This document shows positions 8,185 to 15,569 of a DNA stretch of 20,463 nt, piece after piece. The stretch covers positions 1 to 20,463 of the forward strand of contig CAYGWJ010000265.1 in assembly GCA_964353405.1 (NCBI GenBank), read 5' to 3'. Every line of letters starts with the position of its first letter. The stretch's first letter is position 1. Origin of the DNA: JBGLNJ01 sp964353405 (lineage in GTDB: Bacteria; Chloroflexota; Anaerolineae; Fen-1058). The notes beneath the pieces were generated by a model. That model made no database searches. It saw only the letters and a list, made by a program, of their open reading frames with translations, and was not told where the DNA came from. A program made the translations under genes and the position numbers.

Positions 8185-11100
8185 GTGGCAGACGCAGACA
8201 TCATCGACGGGGCGAGCCTTACCTGGCCCAATCTACCTGCCCTACCACCCCATATCGTCGGACGCCCGTTCGGCGCCGACGAGGCCGGACGGCCCATCCT
8301 GGACATCAGGGGACCGGCCCTCCGCGGCACGGTCAATTACATGCTCCATTGCGTCGGTCAGCAGGCAGTAGCCGCACTGCCGGCGGGGACCCCTTCGGCC
8401 GAGCGCGACGCGCGTGCCGCTGCGGCTGAGGCTGCTGCTCTGCAGCAACTGGTCAACCGTCTCAATGCCGCCTTGCCCAATGCGCGCGACCATGTCACCG
8501 CTGACTACCTGCTGGACGAGGGCAACAATTACTCTTTTGAGTTTGATGTCTTTCTGACAGAGTATTGCCGTCAGATGTCGGGCGATGCGCAGTTCGACTT
8601 TCACGCCGGTGCGGCCACCATACCACCTGCCATAGCCCGCCTGGTGCGCCCATTTTCGCTACGCCAGGCCTATACTCTGATGCCCCGCTTTGCCGCCATG
8701 TTCACCTCGACCGATTTCCGCGTGGTTGCGACCACTCGCGACTCGGCGCGCATTCAATGGCGCGATCGGATGGATCGCGAGATGTCCTCCGTTGTTCGTT
8801 CGCTGCACATCTGGGGCTTTTGTCAGACCGGGCAGGGCACGCTGGCCAGCCTCCCACGGGTTATCGCCGGGCAGCCCATGGCGGAGGTCAAGGAGCTGCG
8901 CTGTCAATGGCGCGGCGACGAGTGCTGCGAATGGGAGTTCAGGTGGCAGAACCCGGTCCGGCGCGGCCTCTCCGGTGTACTGCCCAGCGGCTGGCGCCGC
9001 TCGAGGCAAAAGGCAGCCGGGCAAGCACCCGGCTTTGACGAAGAGCTGATCGCCTGCCCCGCGCCAAACCCTCCTGCCGCGGGGGATTTGCCCTCTCTAC
9101 CGCCCACCATGCAGGGGCGGCCGTTCGGGGCGGACGAAAACGGGCGGCCGATCAGGCACGTGCGGGGCACCTCGGTGCGGGCGGCCGTCGAGCAAATGCA
9201 GGACTACCTGGCACACCGCACGGCCGAGGAACTTGCCGCCGGTATGAGCTATGAGGAGCGCCACAGCGTCCCCGAAGCGAAAGCGGAGCGGGAGGCCCTG
9301 ATCCACCAGGCCAGGGACGCCGCCCTGGACCAGTTGGTGGTGCGCCTGAACTCTGCCATCCCCGACCCGGCCTATCGCGTCTCAGCCAACTACCTGCTCG
9401 ATGAGGCGAACCACTATTCGCGCGAGTTCCAGGTTTACGTGGATGTGCTGGCCGGCGAGGTCTGTGGTGATCCGGACTTTTGGTTCCACCGCGGCATGCG
9501 CTCGATCCCGGCTTCGCTCGTGATCCTCGGCCGCCCATTCTCCGTGAGGCAGGTTTACAGCCTCTTGCCGCGCTTCACCGCCATGGTCGCCGACATTGAT
9601 GTGCGCTCTGTCGGTACGACGCCCGATTCTGCCATCATCCAACTGCATTCGACTACCAAGCTGGCACAGCTACCGCCCGCGCTGCACCGCCATTTCCTGC
9701 AGATAGCATGCCAGGCTTACCAGGGCGCTTACGTTATGGTCCCCCGGCTCCTGGCCGGCCTGCCGCTGGCAACCGTCAAAGAAACCCGCTGCGCGTTGCG
9801 TGGCGATGCCTACTGCGAGTGGGACTTTCGCTGGCAGTCGCAGGAGGCCGGCGCGAGCCCCCTCGCCTGGGCCGGTCTGGTTGCCTCGCTCGGCCTGCTG
9901 ACTTGTGGGCTGCTGGGCCGGCCAGACTGGTCCATCATGGCCTGGCTTGGAGCACTGCTTCCGGCCACTGGGGGTTGGTTGGCCGGCCGGGCCAGGCGCA
10001 TTGCCCTGGCGCGCGACAAAGCCGAACGCCTGGTATTGGAGCAGCGGGAGCAAGCGGAGGCTCAGTACGACAGCCTGCAGGCCGCTCATGCTGACTTACA
10101 GGTGTCGAGCGTCGCTCTCAAGCAAAAGGTCTCTGAGCTGACTGCCCTCCACGAAATTGGCCTGGCTGTGAGCGCCACGCTTGATCTGGATGCGTTGCTG
10201 GATGAAAGCTTGCGCGCCGTCAGCACCCACTTGGGTTTCGATCGCGCCATCATCCTCCTGGTGGACGAGGAAGGCCGACTGCTGTCTGGCGGTCGCGCTA
10301 GCGGCGGCCCGCCGGAAATAGACGCCCTGGTCAGCCAGATAGAGTTTTCGCTCGACGACCCGCATTCGTTCATCGCGCAGGTCGTTCACTCGGGCAAGCC
10401 TGTCCTGGTGACGGACCTTAGCCAGGTCACTGACGTCAGTGCCCATCCTTTCTTACGGGCATTGGGCTCGTCTACCTTCCTGGTAGTGCCGCTTGGCAGT
10501 CAGGGCAAGGTGGTGGGCGTCCTGGGGGTAGACAACGCCCTCACGGGCCGTCCGATCCCGGCCCATGCCGCAGAGCTGCTGATGACCGCGGGCACTCAAA
10601 TCGCCGGCGCGGTCCAAAGCGCTAGCGGGTACGCCACCCTGGAACGCCGCGTCGCGCAGCGAACCAGTGAACTGCTTGAGGCCAAGGAAGTGGCCGAGGC
10701 GGCAACGCAGGCCAAGAGTGCGTTCCTGGCGACCATGAGTCACGAGATCCGCACCCCGATGAACGCCATCATCGGCATGAGCGGGCTGCTGCTCAACACC
10801 CCGCTCGATCCCCAGCAGCAGGAGTTTGCCGAGATCATCCGCACCTCGGGCGACGCGCTCCTGACCATCATCAACGATATCCTCGACTTTTCCAAGATCG
10901 AGGCTGGCAAGCTCGAGCTGGAATACACCGCCTTTGACCTGCGCGAATGCATGGAGAGCGCCATTGACCTGCTGGCCTCGCCCGCCGCCGAGAAGAAGCT
11001 CGACCTGGCCGTAGAAGTTGGGCCAAACGTACCATCCGCCTTCGTCAGCGACGTGACCCGCCTGCGCCAGGTCCTGATCAACCTGCTCAACAACGCCGTC

Positions 11101-12264
11101 AAGTTCACCGAGCAGGGCGAGGTCGTCCTGACGGTCGGCATGGATGAGAACCCGGTGGAGGCGAAAAACGTCCGGCTGCATTTTGCCGTACGCGACACAG
11201 GCATTGGCATCCCCTCCGACCGCCTGGCCCGCCTGTTCCAGTCCTTCAGCCAGATCGACTCTTCCACCTCGCGCCGCTATGGCGGGACCGGGCTGGGGCT
11301 GGCCATCTCCAAACGCCTGGCCGAGATGATGGGCGGCAGCATGTGGGTCGAGAGCCAGGTGGGGGTCGGCTCCACCTTCCATTTCACCATCCAGGCCGAA
11401 CCCTCCCGGCTGGATGTGCGCACCCGCTTGCGCGGCGAGCAGCCCCGCCTGGCCGTGCGGCGCCTGCTGGTGGTCGAGTACGGCGACAACCCTACCAACC
11501 GGCACACCATCGTCCTGCAGACCAAAGATTGGGGCATGACCGCCCGCCAGACCGCCTCGCCAGCCGAAGCGCTCGAGTGGCTGCGCCAGGGCGACCCGTT
11601 CGACCTGGCCATCCTGGATATGCACATGCCCGAGATGGACGGCATCTCCTTGGGCCAGGAGATCCGCAAGCTGCGGGATGCCAAAAGCCTGCCCCTGGTC
11701 ATGCTCTCTTCAGTCGGCGCCCGCGCGCTGGACGCTGAACAGGTCAACTGGGCCGCCTACCTGACCAAGCCGGTCAAACAATCCCAGTTGTTCAATTTGC
11801 TAGCCGGCATCTTTGGACAGGCCGAAGAACAGCCAGCTACTCGCCCGGCTCCCCAAGCCTTCAAGGCAGACCCGCACATGGCCGCCCGCTGCCCGCTGGC
11901 GATCTTGCTGGCGGAAGACAACCTCTTCAACCAGAAGCTGGCCGTTCACCTGCTGGGGCAAATGGGCTACCGGGCCGACCTGGCCGCCAACGGGCTGGAA
12001 GCGATCCAATCCCTGGAGCGCCAGCCTTACGATGTGATCCTGATGGACGTGCAGATGCCCGAGATGGATGGGCTGGAGGCGGCCCGCCAGATCTGCGCCC
12101 GCTGGCCGCGCGAGCAGCGCCCGCAAATCATCGCGATGACCGCCAACGCTATGCAGGGCGACCGCGAGATGTGCCTGCTAGCCGGCATGGACGACTATAT
12201 CAGCAAACCCATCCGCCCTGCCGAGTTGGCTGCCGCGCTGGAGCGCGCAGCCGAGAAAAAGTAA
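8185..12264 (+). CDS. Hybrid histidine kinase with duplicated N-terminal sensor domain: sensor x2-2TM-GAF-HisKA-HATPase-REC-REC
   Basis: This 1359-aa protein opens with two copies of a domain of about 250 residues (roughly 12-262 and 302-552). Each runs GRPFGADExGRPI, then a helical region, N/DYLLDE(A/G)N-Y-EF, RPFS-RQ-Y-L-PRF, and ends in a Cys-rich motif (ELRCQWRGDECCEW, ETRCALRGDAYCEW) reminiscent of V4R/hydrocarbon-binding-like domains. A two-helix membrane hairpin (about 559-610), a coiled coil and one GAF (about 652-820) follow. The catalytic part has H853, an intact N-box and G-boxes, then two receivers with D1145 and D1288. REC1 reads VVEYGDNPTNR where the first kinase has VVDDNPTNR, so its acidic pocket is altered. 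The hairpin topology would place the sensor domains in the cytosol. Kinase function is certain; the sensor's ligand is unknown. Confidence 0.93.
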   Translation: MADADIIDGASLTWPNLPALPPHIVGRPFGADEAGRPILDIRGPALRGTVNYMLHCVGQQAVAALPAGTPSAERDARAAAAEAAALQQLVNRLNAALPNARDHVTADYLLDEGNNYSFEFDVFLTEYCRQMSGDAQFDFHAGAATIPPAIARLVRPFSLRQAYTLMPRFAAMFTSTDFRVVATTRDSARIQWRDRMDREMSSVVRSLHIWGFCQTGQGTLASLPRVIAGQPMAEVKELRCQWRGDECCEWEFRWQNPVRRGLSGVLPSGWRRSRQKAAGQAPGFDEELIACPAPNPPAAGDLPSLPPTMQGRPFGADENGRPIRHVRGTSVRAAVEQMQDYLAHRTAEELAAGMSYEERHSVPEAKAEREALIHQARDAALDQLVVRLNSAIPDPAYRVSANYLLDEANHYSREFQVYVDVLAGEVCGDPDFWFHRGMRSIPASLVILGRPFSVRQVYSLLPRFTAMVADIDVRSVGTTPDSAIIQLHSTTKLAQLPPALHRHFLQIACQAYQGAYVMVPRLLAGLPLATVKETRCALRGDAYCEWDFRWQSQEAGASPLAWAGLVASLGLLTCGLLGRPDWSIMAWLGALLPATGGWLAGRARRIALARDKAERLVLEQREQAEAQYDSLQAAHADLQVSSVALKQKVSELTALHEIGLAVSATLDLDALLDESLRAVSTHLGFDRAIILLVDEEGRLLSGGRASGGPPEIDALVSQIEFSLDDPHSFIAQVVHSGKPVLVTDLSQVTDVSAHPFLRALGSSTFLVVPLGSQGKVVGVLGVDNALTGRPIPAHAAELLMTAGTQIAGAVQSASGYATLERRVAQRTSELLEAKEVAEAATQAKSAFLATMSHEIRTPMNAIIGMSGLLLNTPLDPQQQEFAEIIRTSGDALLTIINDILDFSKIEAGKLELEYTAFDLRECMESAIDLLASPAAEKKLDLAVEVGPNVPSAFVSDVTRLRQVLINLLNNAVKFTEQGEVVLTVGMDENPVEAKNVRLHFAVRDTGIGIPSDRLARLFQSFSQIDSSTSRRYGGTGLGLAISKRLAEMMGGSMWVESQVGVGSTFHFTIQAEPSRLDVRTRLRGEQPRLAVRRLLVVEYGDNPTNRHTIVLQTKDWGMTARQTASPAEALEWLRQGDPFDLAILDMHMPEMDGISLGQEIRKLRDAKSLPLVMLSSVGARALDAEQVNWAAYLTKPVKQSQLFNLLAGIFGQAEEQPATRPAPQAFKADPHMAARCPLAILLAEDNLFNQKLAVHLLGQMGYRADLAANGLEAIQSLERQPYDVILMDVQMPEMDGLEAARQICARWPREQRPQIIAMTANAMQGDREMCLLAGMDDYISKPIRPAELAAALERAAEKK
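10711..12216 (+). repeat. Copy 2 of the duplicated HisKA-HATPase-REC-REC cassette
   Basis: This is the counterpart of 6576-8099 in direct orientation. The sensor halves of the two kinases are unrelated, so only the signalling half was duplicated or is being homogenised by gene conversion. This copy lacks the 27-bp insert at the MPEMDG codons (ATG-CCC-GAG-ATG-GAC, around 11626-11640). Confidence 0.9.
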
Positions 12265-12278
12265 AAGGATGGACCAAC

Positions 12279-12629
12279 ATGTCAGAAACCTTGATCGATC
12301 CCGAAGCGTGGGAAATGATGAAATCGATGACCGAGCCCGCCTTTCTGGTCGAGCTGATCGACACCTACCTGACCGATTCGCCCGAGTTGATCGAGCAGAT
12401 GCGTGCGGGGCTGGCAGCGGGTGATATCGAGGGCGTGCGGCGGGCCGCGCATTCGCTCAAATCCAACAGCGCCAGCTTTGGCGCTACCCGGCTGGCTGGC
12501 GTCGCCCGCGAGCTCGAGATGATCGCCAAGAGCGGCACGCTCGAGGGCACTGGGCCAAAACTCGCCGCGATCGAGGTCGAGTATGCGCAGTTGTTGCCCG
12601 TCCTCGTGGAGCTAAAAAATGAATGCTAA
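12279..12629 (+). CDS. Histidine-containing phosphotransfer (HPt) protein
   Basis: The 116-aa protein is a single HPt four-helix bundle. The phosphorylatable histidine is H58 in RRAAHSLKSNSASFGA, the classic AHxLKxxSxxxGA motif, followed by LAGVARELEMIAKSG. It starts 14 bases after the second kinase's stop, with an AAAAGGA-type site before ATG 12279, and its 3' end overlaps the response regulator start by 11 bases. It is therefore the expected carrier of phosphate between the kinases' receivers (REC2 above all) and the REC-cyclase next door. No HPt domain is fused to either hybrid kinase, so this separate protein completes the relay. All residues expected for activity are present. Confidence 0.93.
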   Translation: MSETLIDPEAWEMMKSMTEPAFLVELIDTYLTDSPELIEQMRAGLAAGDIEGVRRAAHSLKSNSASFGATRLAGVARELEMIAKSGTLEGTGPKLAAIEVEYAQLLPVLVELKNEC

Positions 12630-13476
12630 CCCTTCTTTCGGCGCGGTCCCCACTAGGCCGGGCCGGCTGCTGGTCATTGACGACAACAAGGTCATGCGCC
12701 TGCTGCTGGCGCGCGGGTTGGAACAGCAAGGGCACTCGGTCGCGATGGCCGAAAACGGCCGGCGTGGGCTAGAGATGCTGCGCGCCGAACCCTTCGACCT
12801 GGTCCTGCTCGACATTCAGATGCCAGAGACACCTGCACTTGCGTGCGGTGCAAGTGTGGACGGCTACCAGGTGCTAGAGTGCGTCACCAGCGACCGGGCG
12901 CTGCGCGATATCCCTGTCATCATCACCTCATCCCTCGACGAGATGGATGGGGTGGCGCGCTGCATCTCGATGGGCGCGGAAGACTATATGACCAAGCCGC
13001 TCAACCCGATCCTGCTGCGGGCGCGCATCAACGCCAGCCTGGAGAAAAAGCGCCTGCGCGACCAGCAGAAAGAGCTGATCCGCAAATTCGCCTCCAGCGA
13101 GGTCGCCGACGACCTGCTGGCGAAAGGCTTCTCGCTGGGTGGGCAGACCATCCAGGCAACCGTTCTTTTCTCCGACATCCGGTCCTTCGCCACCATTACC
13201 GAATCGCAGCCGGCCTCGGACACGATCGAGCTCCTGAATAATTACTACTCGCTGATGTTTGAAGCCATCAACGAGTGCGGGGGGATGGTGAACCAGATGT
13301 TGGGCGATGGGATTATGGCGCTGTTTGGCACCCCGGCTCCACTGGAAAACCCTGCCCAGTCTGCTGTGTATGCCGCCCTGGAAATGATCGAGATGGTTGA
13401 CCTGTTCGACCAGCAGCAGGCCGCCTCGGTCGAGCGCAGATCCGCATTGGCGTTGGGATCGCCACCGGGGAGGTGA
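12619..13476 (+). CDS. Response regulator: REC plus class III adenylate cyclase, cut by a frameshift
   Basis: The ORF encodes 285 residues. REC spans about 15-135 with the acidic pair D21-D22, phospho-acceptor D65, T103 and K126 (MTKPLNP). The 27-bp insert adds TPALACGASV between MPE (ending at 70) and DG. From about 178 a class III cyclase domain begins: metal ligands D186 (LFSDIRSF) and D230 (LGDGIMALFG). Homology is good to about residue 270 (QQQAAS) and then fails; the remaining 15 residues are an out-of-frame tail. Adding one G to GG at 13428-13429 would give ASGRAQIRIGVGIATGE and join the rest of the domain. As written, the protein lacks the C-terminal catalytic half and could not be a working cyclase. 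It follows the HPt gene with an 11-base overlap. Confidence 0.85.
   Translation: MNANPSFGAVPTRPGRLLVIDDNKVMRLLLARGLEQQGHSVAMAENGRRGLEMLRAEPFDLVLLDIQMPETPALACGASVDGYQVLECVTSDRALRDIPVIITSSLDEMDGVARCISMGAEDYMTKPLNPILLRARINASLEKKRLRDQQKELIRKFASSEVADDLLAKGFSLGGQTIQATVLFSDIRSFATITESQPASDTIELLNNYYSLMFEAINECGGMVNQMLGDGIMALFGTPAPLENPAQSAVYAALEMIEMVDLFDQQQAASVERRSALALGSPPGR
12830..12856 (+). mobile_element. 27-bp near-palindromic in-frame insert, copy B (in the response regulator), inverted relative to copy A
   Basis: The insert begins CACCTGCACT and ends GGTGCAAGTG. Removing it restores CCA-GAG-ATG-GAC-GGC, again MPE-M-DG. It is the exact reverse complement of copy A yet occupies the same position and phase in a receiver coding sequence. 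It codes TPALACGASV with its edge bases. Both orientations are open in this phase. Confidence 0.85.
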
Positions 13477-13763
13477 TCGCCGGGTATACGGGCACCATGC
13501 AGCGCGCCACCTACACCTGCGTGGGCGACACGGTCAACTTGGCCGCGCGGCTGGAAGCCTACACCAAAACAGTCGGCCAGCCCATCTTGATCAACGAGGT
13601 CACCCGCCAGGCGCTGGACCAAGATATCCGGGTGGAAGAATGCGGGCCGGTCGAGCTCAAAGGCAAAAGCCAGCTTGTGAATGTGTATGTTGTGCCAGTG
13701 CGCCAGGCATCTTACACCGATTCGGCGGCCACCGTCCGAACGGGCTCGGTCGTGAGCAGGTAG
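13430..13763 (+). pseudogene. Out-of-frame C-terminal part of the REC-cyclase
   Basis: In the frame containing 13437 this stretch reads QIRIGVGIATGEVIAGYTGT, TYTCVGDTVNLAARLE and PILINEVTRQALDQDI, ending in TAG at 13761-13763. These are the missing segments of the class III cyclase domain, including the transition-state Asn and Arg of DTVNLAAR. At the adenine-selecting position it has Thr (YTCVG) rather than Asp, as in class IIIb cyclases. A GTG at 13473 opens this frame, but GGGGAGG lies directly against it, so separate translation is unlikely. With one base restored the whole gene would be 381 aa. Confidence 0.8.
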
Positions 13764-13792
13764 CACGGCTCGCGGCCACCGTCCGAACGGGC
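13725..13792 (+). repeat. 21-bp direct repeat, two copies 47 bp apart
   Basis: The same 21 bases (starting GCGGCCACCG and ending CGAACGGGC) occur at 13725-13745 and 13772-13792. The first copy codes the end of the cyclase (AATVRTG); the second lies after its stop. The pair sits at the boundary between the damaged cyclase and the damaged cyclic-nucleotide-binding remnant, as expected of a slippage or duplication scar. Confidence 0.8.
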
Positions 13793-13810
13793 CACGACTA
13801 ACCAGGCGTG

Positions 13811-14070
13811 ATGGCCTCCAGAGGGTTCGCGGCGAATTCTGATGCGGTGATTAGCGGAGCCGCACGCGGTGTTGGCGAATTCATTGGGGAAATGGCGATC
13901 ATTGACTCTTCACCGCGTTTTGCCACCTCACCGCCGATGGTGAGGCGCGGACACTGGTGATCGGCTCAAACGCTTTCAAGGCGATCTTGCGCGACCGTCC
14001 TCAAGTATCGCTAGCCGTCATGCGTGGACTCGCGTCGGCTGCGAGAGCAAGGGTAGGTTTTCCGACCTGA
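13811..14070 (+). pseudogene. Remnant of a cyclic-nucleotide-binding domain protein
   Basis: Two frames together give a recognisable cNMP-binding domain. Frame 13811-13960 reads GEFIGEMAIIDSSPRFAT, the phosphate-binding cassette GE(F/L)xGExAxxxxxPR-AT of the Crp family. It then shifts into frame 13933-14070, reading ADGEARTLVIGSNAFKAILRDRPQVSLAVMRGLAS. Adding one G after GCCACC (about 13927) joins them as RFATVTADGEAR. The N-terminal half of the beta-barrel is absent, with a TAA just upstream, and no DNA-binding helix-turn-helix follows. It directly follows a cyclase gene, so it was probably the cAMP receptor of the same pathway. It fills most of the 347-base gap before the methyltransferase. 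Confidence 0.75.
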
Positions 14071-14110
14071 TCAGTGTGGAAGGGACAGTATCTCGAGGAG
14101 GCCAGGACCT

Positions 14111-14875
14111 ATGACTCAGCCCCAATCCATTGACTATGATAGAGTAGCAGACTTGTACGACGACTATGTCCGCGTCGGCTTTGATGTCCCGTTCTTTCTC
14201 AACGCAGCCAGGCAGACCGCCGGAAATGTACTGGAGCTGATGTCTGGAACGGGGCGTGTGTCGCTGCCCCTCATCGAAGCGGGCGTGCGACTGACGTGCG
14301 TTGACCGGTCCGCTGAGATGCTGGCTGTGCTTCGTCGAAAACTGGAACAACGCCAGCTTGTGGCCGAGGTCTACCAGATGGATGTGCGGGAGTTGAGTCT
14401 CCCCAGGCAGTACTCGCTGGCGTTCATACCGTTCCATTCTCTGGCAGAGCTGGTACCCCCTGAGGATCGGAACAAGACCCTCACCAGGATCTATGCGCAT
14501 CTGGTGCCAGGCGGTCGCCTGATCTGCACGTTGCACAACCCGACTGTGAGATCGCAGTCCGTGGATGGCCAACTTCATCTAATCGGCACGCACGCCCGTG
14601 CCGACCGAAGCGGGACACTCGTCGCCTGGATCATTGAGACTCGCCGTCCCTCGACTGCATGGGTGGACGGATGGGAGTTCTTTGAGGAATATGACGCCGA
14701 CGGTCTGTTGCGCTCAAAGCGGCTCATGGAGATTCACTATGCTTTGATCAGCCGGGCCGGATTCGAAACCATGATCGAGTCCATTGGTTACAGGGTTGTC
14801 TCCTTGCATGGAGACTATGCCGGCTCGGAGTTCTCCGAAACGAGCCTGTTCATGATCTGGACTATGCTCAAGTAA
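14111..14875 (+). CDS. Class I SAM-dependent methyltransferase
   Basis: The 254-aa protein has the Rossmann methyltransferase pattern. Motif I is VLELMSGTGRVSLPLIEAG (about 39-57), followed by the acidic end of strand 2 (TCVDRSAEML), YQMDVREL for the adenine-contacting acidic residue, FIPFHSLAEL after strand 4, and VPGGRLICTLHNP for the strand 5 region. The N-terminus (SIDYDRVADLYDDYVR) is typical of small-molecule methyltransferases in the Methyltransf_25 group. The substrate cannot be inferred. GAGGAGG at 14095-14101 supports ATG 14111. It stands between the decayed cyclase module and the small cyclase-like gene, with gaps on both sides, so its neighbours say little about its job. Confidence 0.85.
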   Translation: MTQPQSIDYDRVADLYDDYVRVGFDVPFFLNAARQTAGNVLELMSGTGRVSLPLIEAGVRLTCVDRSAEMLAVLRRKLEQRQLVAEVYQMDVRELSLPRQYSLAFIPFHSLAELVPPEDRNKTLTRIYAHLVPGGRLICTLHNPTVRSQSVDGQLHLIGTHARADRSGTLVAWIIETRRPSTAWVDGWEFFEEYDADGLLRSKRLMEIHYALISRAGFETMIESIGYRVVSLHGDYAGSEFSETSLFMIWTMLK

Positions 14876-15027
14876 GGCGCCATAGCGTGATCCCCCAAGC
14901 CGCTTAACTGCCTCCAGGGAGCACTGGCGCGATGGGCAGTTGGCATCAAGCAGGTTGGATGGCGAGAGGGTCAACAAGCCGCCTGGTAGTGGACGCGTGG
15001 AATCTGAGCCGAGAGAGAGGTGACAAA

Positions 15028-15567
15028 ATGGCAAATCCCAACATCATCATCGAGAAGCGTGTTGTGTTGTTCGCGGATGTCCACGATTACTCAAAAATAA
15101 GCCGTGCGCTGGGCGTGGACGCCTATGACTTTCTGCAAGAGATGTACGAGAAACTGGGTGACATCATCGTCGAGCATGACGGGAACATTGTCAAATATCT
15201 GGGAGATGCCCTGCTCTGTGCATTTCCTGCGGACACTGAAAACAAAGCAGTAGACTGTGCGCTCAAACTGCGCCCGGCTTTCGCGCAGATCGTGAGCCGC
15301 CGAGGGCTGTCCGTTGAGAGTGAGCTGGAAATCGGCATTGGATCAGGCCAAGTCGCCACCGGGACATTTGGACACCGGTCGTTGCTGCAATGGGATGTGT
15401 TTGGCGAAGAGGTCATTCGGGCAGAGACGATTGGGCATCACCGGGGGATCGCGATCACCGAGCGCGTCCATGAGAGGGTCAAGTCGAGCTATTCGGTTCA
15501 CAGGCTGCCTGATTTCAAGGCGAAGTGGCAAATCGAGCCTTTGAAAGTATGGGAAGTTGTGGAATAA
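15028..15567 (+). CDS. Small stand-alone class III cyclase-fold protein, possibly non-catalytic
   Basis: This 179-aa protein is a single nucleotide cyclase homology domain. It keeps the metal-binding aspartates D17 (LFADVHDYS) and D60 (KYLGDALLCAF), the purine-side K56, and an Asp (D123, QWDVFG) where adenylate cyclases select adenine. The following segment reads GEEVIRAETIG where active enzymes have GxxVNxAxR, so the transition-state Asn and Arg are replaced by Ile130 and Thr134. Activity is therefore doubtful unless it pairs with another chain. ATG 15028 is chosen because AGAGAGG ends seven bases upstream; an in-frame ATG at 14932 has no site and would add an unrelated 32-residue leader. 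The next gene begins two bases after its stop, suggesting an operon with the APH-family kinase. Confidence 0.8.
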   Translation: MANPNIIIEKRVVLFADVHDYSKISRALGVDAYDFLQEMYEKLGDIIVEHDGNIVKYLGDALLCAFPADTENKAVDCALKLRPAFAQIVSRRGLSVESELEIGIGSGQVATGTFGHRSLLQWDVFGEEVIRAETIGHHRGIAITERVHERVKSSYSVHRLPDFKAKWQIEPLKVWEVVE

Positions 15568-15569
15568 CC

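Noticed and set aside
14932..15027. Longer start for the small cyclase-fold protein
   Set aside because: The extra 32 residues have no family resemblance, while ATG 15028 has a strong AGAGAGG site and begins just before the cyclase core.
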